NCBI GenBank assembly: GCA_964506685.1
Contig: CAZDMQ010000117.1
Span: 1 to 5,559, forward strand
DNA length: 5,559 nt
Origin: UBA5336 sp964506685
GTDB taxonomy: Bacteria > Pseudomonadota > Alphaproteobacteria > Caulobacterales > Hyphomonadaceae
Direction: 5' to 3'
A program made the position numbers and the translations under genes. The notes beneath the pieces were generated by a model. The model had not been told where the DNA came from, did not search any database, and saw nothing but the letters and a program-made list of their open reading frames with translations. Positions 1 through 4,227 of this stretch are shown here, in pieces. The first letter of the stretch is position 1, and each line of letters begins with the position of its first letter.

Positions 1-1127
1 TCGGTGCGCAGCCGGTCCCAGGCGCCCGACAGGGTCATCACGCCATTGATCATGCCGCCCCAGCTCGGCATCCACAGCATCACGGAGAAGGTCATGCCGA
101 GGGTCTGCGCCCATTGCGGCAGCGCGGTGTAGTGCAGGTGGTGCGGACCGGCCCAGATGTAGATGAAGATCAGCGACCAGAAGTGCACGATGGACAGCCG
201 GTAGGAATAGACCGGCCGGTTCACCCGCTTGGGAATGAAGTAGTACATGATCGCGAGGAAGCCGGTGGTCAGGAAGAAGCCCACCGCATTGTGGCCGTAC
301 CACCACTGCGTCATCGCATCCTGCACGCCGGCGAAGACCTGCACCGACTTGCCGCTGGTCAGGCTGACCGGGAGCGACAGGTTGTTGACGATGTGCAGCA
401 TCGCGATGGTGACGATGAAGGACAGGTAGAACCAGTTCGCGACATAGATGTGCGGCTCTTTCCGCTTCCAGATCGTGCCAAGGAAGACAACCAGATACGC
501 CACCCAGACCAGCGTCAGCCACAGGTCGGCATACCATTCCGGCTCGGCATATTCCTTCGACTGGGTGACCCCCATGAGATAGCCGGTGGCGGCGATCACG
601 ATGAAGAGCTGGTAGCCCCAGAAGACGAACCACGGCCACATGCCGCCGGCCAGGCGGGCCCGGCAGGTCCGCTGGACGACATAGAAGCTGGTCGCGATCA
701 GCACATTGCCGCCGAAGGCGAAGATCACCGCGGACGTGTGCAGCGGCCTGAGGCGCCCGAAATTGGTCCAGCCCAGTTCGGGGAAGTAGAACAGGTTCGG
801 CCAGGTCAGCTGCAGGGCGATCACGACACCGACCAGGAAGCCGGCAATGCCCCAGAACATGGCTGCCGCGACCCCGAACTTGACGATCGTGTCCTCGTAC
901 TTGGTGGGATCGAAGGGATTGCGATCGACAAGCGAGCCGGCCCACAGCCCGAAGACGACGAGACCGAAGAGGGTCGCGCCGCCGAACATGAAGGCGTGGA
1001 CCCGCATCAGCGGATCGCTTGTGAAGGCTGCGATCAGGATGGCCAGCACCGAGAAGAGCACGCCGACCCCGGCGACACTCAACAGGCTGCTGTTATCCCG
1101 CTTGAAAGGTGCCTGTGTGGCAGTCAT
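1..1127 (-). CDS. ccoN: cbb3-type cytochrome c oxidase subunit I (CcoN), 5' part
   Basis: This is the catalytic subunit of the high-affinity cbb3 terminal oxidase, an integral inner-membrane protein that reduces O2 to water at a heme b3-CuB site. The 375 codons present start at the ATG at 1127-1125, with GGGGAG (1140-1135, minus) 7 nt upstream; the gene runs off the left edge. Visible landmarks are a low-spin heme b ligand His130 in RPLHTSAVIF, CuB ligands His279 (WWYGHNAVGFF) and His329-His330 (GPHHLHYTALP), and the cross-linking Tyr323 exactly 44 residues after His279, as in the Pseudomonas stutzeri enzyme. The later heme-ligand histidines lie outside the window. The heme b His sits about 70 residues further in than in the P. 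stutzeri protein (His60), so there is an N-terminal extension with extra hydrophobic segments (about 15-35 and 44-63); such longer forms are known in Alphaproteobacteria. The gene is transcribed away from the fixLJ pair. ccoOQP would be expected beyond the left edge (inference). Confidence 0.97.
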   Translation of the reverse strand, partial: MTATQAPFKRDNSSLLSVAGVGVLFSVLAILIAAFTSDPLMRVHAFMFGGATLFGLVVFGLWAGSLVDRNPFDPTKYEDTIVKFGVAAAMFWGIAGFLVGVVIALQLTWPNLFYFPELGWTNFGRLRPLHTSAVIFAFGGNVLIATSFYVVQRTCRARLAGGMWPWFVFWGYQLFIVIAATGYLMGVTQSKEYAEPEWYADLWLTLVWVAYLVVFLGTIWKRKEPHIYVANWFYLSFIVTIAMLHIVNNLSLPVSLTSGKSVQVFAGVQDAMTQWWYGHNAVGFFLTTGFLAIMYYFIPKRVNRPVYSYRLSIVHFWSLIFIYIWAGPHHLHYTALPQWAQTLGMTFSVMLWMPSWGGMINGVMTLSGAWDRLRT

Positions 1128-1202
1128 GGAACATCTCCCCGGCCATGCGGTATTGCAGCCCCGTTCCTAGTGCGGTGTGGTGGGGGGACTGAATACGGTG
1201 AG

Positions 1203-1210
1203 TTACGTAT
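1203..1210. promoter_or_regulatory. Possible FixJ half-site in ccoN / small-gene divergent promoter
   Basis: TTACGTAT contains the palindrome TACGTA. TTACGTA is the same heptamer found in the Sinorhizobium FixJ-binding site of the fixK promoter as I remember it, and it resembles the published half-site GTAMGTAV on the opposite strand (7 of 8, the first base differing). It lies about 76 bp upstream of the ccoN start and 65 bp upstream of the small-gene start, so it could serve either direction. No TTGA-N6-TCAA (FNR/FixK) box is visible in 1128-1274. The assignment rests on motif memory plus context. Confidence 0.35.
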
Positions 1211-1261
1211 GGGCTTGCGCCTCGCGCCGGGTTCTATGACCGCAGGCTTCAGGGACACGCC

Positions 1262-1267
1262 AGGAGG
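1262..1267 (+). promoter_or_regulatory. Strong Shine-Dalgarno for the small membrane protein
   Basis: A perfect AGGAGG lies 7 nt before the ATG at 1275. It fixes the start of the small gene and is the main reason for rejecting the much longer upstream extension of the same open frame, which is antisense to ccoN. Confidence 0.7.
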
Positions 1268-1274
1268 ACTGGGA

Positions 1275-1586
1275 ATGACAGCCATGACACCGAAAGCCGC
1301 AGCACGACTGGCAGGCAGGATGCGACTGGCAGGCGCCGCCTTGCTGGGGATTGGCCTTGCAAAGGCATCGGCCACCGCGATGGCCAGCGGCGAGATGATG
1401 ATTGTCGGGTGCGGCGGGACACGTTTTGCCCTTCCGCTGGGCGAGACCGACTGGGCGCTGGTCCATTGCTGGGGGTGTTATGCGGCGGTCGCCGGGGCGG
1501 GCCTGCTGCTGGCGACCGTCCTGCGCCAGCGCGCCGGCTGGCTTCGGCCTGCCCGGCATCGCGTTGCCCGCCAGGCTGGCAGCTGA
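1275..1586 (+). CDS. Small membrane protein with CWGC motif, unknown function
   Basis: A 103-residue predicted protein that I do not recognise. It has a basic N-terminus, a hydrophobic stretch at about 18-37 (a membrane segment or signal-anchor), a short connecting region with Cys46 in VGCGGTRF, and a second hydrophobic segment at about 61-83 that begins with His64-Cys65-Trp-Gly-Cys68. The C-terminus is Arg-rich (84-100), so if there are two membrane spans both ends would be cytoplasmic. The open frame continues upstream to about 114, but that part is the antisense of ccoN; the AGGAGG at 1262-1267 supports this start. A 12-bp direct repeat (1305-1316 and 1323-1334, period 18 bp) encodes RLAG twice. 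The gene is divergent from ccoN and upstream of fixL. The CxxC could bind metal or be redox-active, which would suit an oxidase neighbour, but this is speculative. Minus-strand open frames also cover the region, so coding status is probable rather than certain. Confidence 0.6.
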   Translation: MTAMTPKAAARLAGRMRLAGAALLGIGLAKASATAMASGEMMIVGCGGTRFALPLGETDWALVHCWGCYAAVAGAGLLLATVLRQRAGWLRPARHRVARQAGS

Positions 1587-1591
1587 CCCGA

Positions 1592-1657
1592 CGCGGGCCT
1601 GACCCTGGCCCAACCCTGGCCCAACCCTGGCCCAACCTTGGCCGGACCTTGGCCTGA
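1592..1657. repeat. 11-bp tandem repeat, five to six copies, upstream of fixL
   Basis: Three identical units CCCTGGCCCAA (1603-1613, 1614-1624, 1625-1635) are followed by two variants CCTTGGCCGGA (1636-1646) and CCTTGGCCTGA (1647-1657). A degenerate copy (CGCGGGCCTGA) precedes them at 1592-1602. Each unit carries a GGCC core. The array sits between the small-gene stop (1586) and the fixL start (1711). The 11-bp period is close to one DNA helical turn, so the GGCC cores face the same side of the helix. It may be a simple expansion or a protein-binding array; the sequence alone does not decide. Confidence 0.9.
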
Positions 1658-1710
1658 CACCCCGGCCTCCTCTTCCGTTGCCGGTCGTTTCGGCCTAATT
1701 CCCGAGGGCC

Positions 1711-2871
1711 ATGTCCCGTTCAGAATCGTCCCTTGATCTCTTCATCAGCGAGGAAGGCCGCGCCTCGCTGGAAAAGCTCGTCGAGTCGATCCTCTCCTCG
1801 TTCCCCGATGCGATGATCGTTGCCAACGAGCACGGGACCATTCTCGCCATGGGCCGGGCCGCAAACGAGATCTTCGGCTACGCGCCGGAGGAATGCCTTG
1901 GCCGGAACATCAGCATGTTGATGACCCGCTATGACGAGGAACGGCATGACAGCTACATGGACCACTATCTCGAGACCGGCGAACGGCGGATCATCGGCAT
2001 CGGACGGCTGGTGAAGGCGCGGCTCAAGTCCGGCGACGTGATCCCCGTCGATCTCAAGATCGGTGAAGCCCGGATCGGCGACCGCCGCCTGTTCACCGGC
2101 TATATCCGCGACCTCAGCGACCAGCAGCAGACCGAGATCCGGATGCGTGAAATGCAGGCGGAACTCACCCATTTCTCGCGGCTCAGCACGGCGGGCACCA
2201 TGGCATCGGCGATGGCACACGAACTGAACCAGCCGCTGACCGCCGTGACGAACTATCTCGAGGCCGCGCGCGACCTGCTCGACACGCCCACCCCCGACAC
2301 GCTCGACATTGTCCGCGAGGCGCTGGCGGAGGCGGCAATCCACGCCGTCCGCACCGGCAAGATCGTGCGCAAGCTGCGGGACTATGTCTCGCGCGGTGAA
2401 ATCGAGACGCGGCCGGTCCCGCTGCGCCCCCTGCTCGAGGACGCCATTTCCCTCGCCATGCTGAGCAGCGAGGACCGCAGTCACACCCTGGTGCCAAGGG
2501 TGGGGCCCGGCGCGGATCTGGTCGATGTCGACCGCATCCAGATCCAGCAGGTCGTCGTCAACCTCGTCCGCAATGCCATCGAGGCGACCCAGCACGCGGA
2601 CGTGCCGCTTGTCCGGATCACGGCCGAAGAGGAGGGACCGGACCGGGTGCGGGTGCAGATTGCCGACAATGGCCATGGCTTTGGCGGTATCGAGCCGAGC
2701 GAGGTGTTCCGCCCCTTCTCGAGTTCGAAGACCGGTGGCATGGGACTGGGCCTGTCGATCTGCCAGACCATCATCGAAGCCCATGGCGGCGAGATCCGCG
2801 CCCGGGAGAATACGCCACAGGGGGCGATCTTCGAGTTCATCCTGAACAAGCCCCTACCGATCGAGGACTGA
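1711..2871 (+). CDS. fixL: Oxygen-sensing heme-PAS sensor histidine kinase FixL
   Basis: A soluble histidine kinase that senses O2 through a heme-bound PAS domain and, when deoxygenated, phosphorylates its partner FixJ. The 386 residues hold one PAS domain (about 23-138), a helical linker (about 138-156) and a kinase core. The proximal heme ligand is His79 in ERHDSYMDHY, matching His200 of Bradyrhizobium FixL; the signalling arginine Arg220 is kept as Arg99 in GIGR. The equivalents of Arg206 and His214 are His85 and Arg93. The kinase motifs are intact: phosphoacceptor His170 in AHELNQPL, N-box with Asn288 (NLVRNAIEA), G1 DNGHGFG (319-325), F-box at 333-340 and G2 GMGLGLSI (343-350). The protein is shorter than the roughly 505-residue rhizobial FixLs and shows no transmembrane segment or second PAS. 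Its start has only a closely spaced GAGG (1704-1707), 3 nt before the ATG. The gene is followed without a gap by fixJ. Confidence 0.95.
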   Translation: MSRSESSLDLFISEEGRASLEKLVESILSSFPDAMIVANEHGTILAMGRAANEIFGYAPEECLGRNISMLMTRYDEERHDSYMDHYLETGERRIIGIGRLVKARLKSGDVIPVDLKIGEARIGDRRLFTGYIRDLSDQQQTEIRMREMQAELTHFSRLSTAGTMASAMAHELNQPLTAVTNYLEAARDLLDTPTPDTLDIVREALAEAAIHAVRTGKIVRKLRDYVSRGEIETRPVPLRPLLEDAISLAMLSSEDRSHTLVPRVGPGADLVDVDRIQIQQVVVNLVRNAIEATQHADVPLVRITAEEEGPDRVRVQIADNGHGFGGIEPSEVFRPFSSSKTGGMGLGLSICQTIIEAHGGEIRARENTPQGAIFEFILNKPLPIED

Positions 2872-3480
2872 ATGACTGAACGTCGTGTAATTCACCTGGT
2901 CGACGATGATGATGCGCTTCGGCATTCGGCCAGTTTCATGCTTCGCCATGCCGGCTATGAGGTGATCACCTATCCCGGCGGCAAGCCGTTCCTCGACGCG
3001 GTTGGGACCGCCGAACGCGGCTGCGTATTACTGGATGTGCGCATGCCCGACATGGACGGACTTGCCGTGCAGGACGCCATGAATACGCGGCAGGCCGGCC
3101 TGCCGGTGATCATCCTGACCGGGCATGGCGATGTCGCGATTGCGGTCAAGGCGATGAAGGCCGGCGCGGTGGATTTCATCGAGAAGCCGTATGAGAAAGG
3201 GGTCCTCATCGATACGATCCAGCGCGCCTTCGAGCGGCTCGACCAGAAGGTGTCGAACGAGATGCTCGAAAGCGAGGCGAGGCGCCGGGTCGCGAACTTG
3301 ACCGACCGGGAAACCGACGTGCTCAAGGGCCTGGCCCAGGGCATGACCAACAAGATGATCGCTGCCAGTCTTTCCATCTCGCCGCGCACGGTCGAGATCC
3401 ACCGGGCCAACCTGATGCAGAAAATGGACACCGAAAGCCTGTCGGAGACCCTGCGCATCGCGTTCGCGGCCGGCCTGTGA
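2872..3480 (+). CDS. fixJ: Two-component response regulator FixJ (receiver + LuxR HTH)
   Basis: The cognate DNA-binding response regulator of FixL. The receiver domain occupies about 5-120, with the acidic cluster Asp11-Asp14, phosphoacceptor Asp55 in LLDVRMPDMDG, Thr83 in ILTGHGD and Lys105 in IEKPY. A linker leads to a LuxR/NarL-type helix-turn-helix at about 140-200 (LTDRETDVL, then ISPRTVEIHRANLMQKM). The 202-residue length is normal for FixJ. The ATG directly follows the fixL TGA (TGAATG), and its Shine-Dalgarno GAGGA (2863-2867) lies inside the end of fixL, so translational coupling is likely and the two form an operon. Family knowledge: phosphorylated FixJ dimerises and activates promoters such as fixK and, in rhizobia, nifA. 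Neither is in this window; candidate local targets are the TACGTA sites upstream of ccoN and of the downstream receiver. Confidence 0.95.
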   Translation: MTERRVIHLVDDDDALRHSASFMLRHAGYEVITYPGGKPFLDAVGTAERGCVLLDVRMPDMDGLAVQDAMNTRQAGLPVIILTGHGDVAIAVKAMKAGAVDFIEKPYEKGVLIDTIQRAFERLDQKVSNEMLESEARRRVANLTDRETDVLKGLAQGMTNKMIAASLSISPRTVEIHRANLMQKMDTESLSETLRIAFAAGL

Positions 3481-3502
3481 GCTTCGGGCTCCGGGAGCGG
3501 AA

Positions 3503-3525
3503 CGGACCTCTGCCCGGACCTCTGC
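3503..3525. repeat. 11-bp direct repeat after fixJ
   Basis: CGGACCTCTGC occurs at 3503-3513 and again at 3515-3525, a 12-bp period. It lies in the gap between fixJ and the lone receiver gene. There is no clear terminator hairpin with a T-tract in this gap, so read-through from fixJ into the receiver gene is possible. Confidence 0.75.
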
Positions 3526-3586
3526 GAGGCGCTCCTGCTGCGCATCCCACCCGATTGCCGGACGCGCGATGCGTGTATAAGTGATG

Positions 3587-3594
3587 CTACGTAC
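3587..3594 (-). promoter_or_regulatory. Possible FixJ half-site upstream of lone receiver gene
   Basis: On the minus strand this reads GTACGTAG, a full match to the half-site form GTAMGTAV described for Sinorhizobium FixJ, as I recall it. It is centred about 57 bp before the ATG at 3648. Together with 1203-1210 it is one of only two TACGTA palindromes I found in the window, and both are intergenic. An ATAAGTG sequence (3577-3583) just upstream could be a weak second half-site, but the spacing differs from the rhizobial fixK site. Whether FixJ of this organism uses such a site is inference. Confidence 0.4.
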
Positions 3595-3647
3595 TGACGC
3601 AGGGCGCGTCCTGCCCGCATAGTTGCATCGGCCCCTTCGCAGACAGG

Positions 3648-4055
3648 ATGCGCATGCCGAACCGTCTACGCCACAATCCCGGACTCGGGCACATTGTCAT
3701 TGTCGATGACAGCGAGGAGGTGCGCCGGTCGGTCTCGCTGATGCTGCGTGCGCGCGGGTACCGCGCCGACACCCACGCCAGCGGGTCGGCGCTTCTGGAT
3801 GGCTGGCCGGACCCCGGCTCCAATGACGAGCCGACCTGTTACCTGATCGACTACAAGCTGCCGGAGGGCACCGGGATCGACCTTCTCCGGCAGATGCGGG
3901 CGCGCGGGATGACTGCACCGGCCTTCATGATTACCGGGTATTACTCGCCCGGGCTCCGGCAGAAGGCGCTGGATGTCGGCTATGACGACGTGATCGAGAA
4001 ACCCCTGCCGACCCTCGAACTGCTGACCCAGATCCGCACCGCCGGCACAGGCTGA
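3648..4055 (+). CDS. Single-domain response regulator (stand-alone receiver)
   Basis: A 135-residue receiver domain with no output domain. Numbering from the ATG at 3648: acidic pair Asp20-Asp21 in IVIVDDSEE, phosphoacceptor Asp68 in LIDYKLPEGTG, Thr96 in MITGYY and Lys118 in IEKPLP, so it should be able to accept phosphate. The ATG at 3654 may be the true start, because AGGA (3645-3648) is well spaced for it and nothing suitable precedes 3648; the difference is two residues. The gene follows fixLJ on the same strand after 167 bp. Such proteins can act as phosphate sinks or kinase inhibitors; in Caulobacter the receiver-like FixT inhibits FixL and binds an Fe-S cluster through several cysteines. 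Here only Cys64 is present, so that Fe-S mechanism is unlikely. The functional link to FixL is inferred from position and the upstream site at 3587-3594. Confidence 0.9.
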   Translation: MRMPNRLRHNPGLGHIVIVDDSEEVRRSVSLMLRARGYRADTHASGSALLDGWPDPGSNDEPTCYLIDYKLPEGTGIDLLRQMRARGMTAPAFMITGYYSPGLRQKALDVGYDDVIEKPLPTLELLTQIRTAGTG

Positions 4056-4065
4056 GCTGGCTACC

Positions 4066-4108
4066 GGGCCGGGCCTGTCCAGCCGGGCCGGCCGGGCCGG
4101 GCCGGGCC
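4066..4108. repeat. GGGCC simple-sequence repeat
   Basis: Pentamer GGGCC is repeated at 4066-4075 (two copies) and again across 4085-4108 (four copies plus one GGCC slip at 4090-4093), separated by TGTCCAGCC. It begins about 10 bp after the receiver stop codon. Irregular copy lengths suggest slippage. It contains many GGCC palindromes but no extended hairpin with a T-tract. Confidence 0.85.
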
Positions 4109-4135
4109 AGGCGGTCGCCCTGCATCGTACCGCGT

Positions 4136-4163
4136 TTCGCCGGGCGGTATCGCCGACGGCGAA
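4136..4163 (+). terminator. Bulged hairpin, possible weak terminator
   Basis: TTCGCCG (4136-4142) pairs with CGGCGAA (4157-4163), and inside it GGCG (4143-4146) pairs with CGCC (4151-4154) around a GTAT loop, leaving a 2-nt GA bulge: 11 base pairs in all. It is followed by only three T residues, so it is a weak candidate for an intrinsic terminator of the receiver gene. It could equally be an operator or leader structure for the protease, since it lies 65-92 bp before that gene's ATG. Confidence 0.4.
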
Positions 4164-4227
4164 TTTCGCTATACTGCGGGTCTCCGGGCAGTCATGATCA
4201 AGGCGATACAGCGTGCAGGCACCAAGC

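Noticed and set aside
114..1274. Long plus-strand open frame that continues into the small gene, suggesting one 490-residue protein
   Set aside because: Positions up to 1127 are antisense to an unmistakable ccoN; the product there is low-complexity (Asp/Glu/Arg/Gly-rich), a usual shadow of GC-rich coding. Only the part after the AGGAGG at 1262 is plausible.
1128..1274. Search for an FNR/FixK box upstream of ccoN
   Set aside because: Neither TTGA nor TCAA is present in this stretch on either strand.
1203..1635. Minus-strand open frames of about 128-136 codons over the small gene and tandem repeat
   Set aside because: They are composition-driven (Ala/Arg/Gln/Pro-rich), lack a convincing ribosome binding site, and partly just translate the 11-bp repeat.
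1592..1657. CRISPR array
   Set aside because: The 11-bp units are contiguous with no spacers, so this is a simple tandem repeat.
1678..1701. TTGCCG and TAATTC as a fixL promoter
   Set aside because: The spacing between the two boxes is only 12 bp.
1720..2784. 354-codon minus-strand open frame
   Set aside because: It is antisense to fixL, whose kinase and PAS motifs are intact; the opposite product matches no family I recognise.
4170..4175. TATACT as a -10 box for the protease
   Set aside because: The hexamer is good, but no acceptable -35 lies 16-18 bp upstream, so I did not list it as a promoter.
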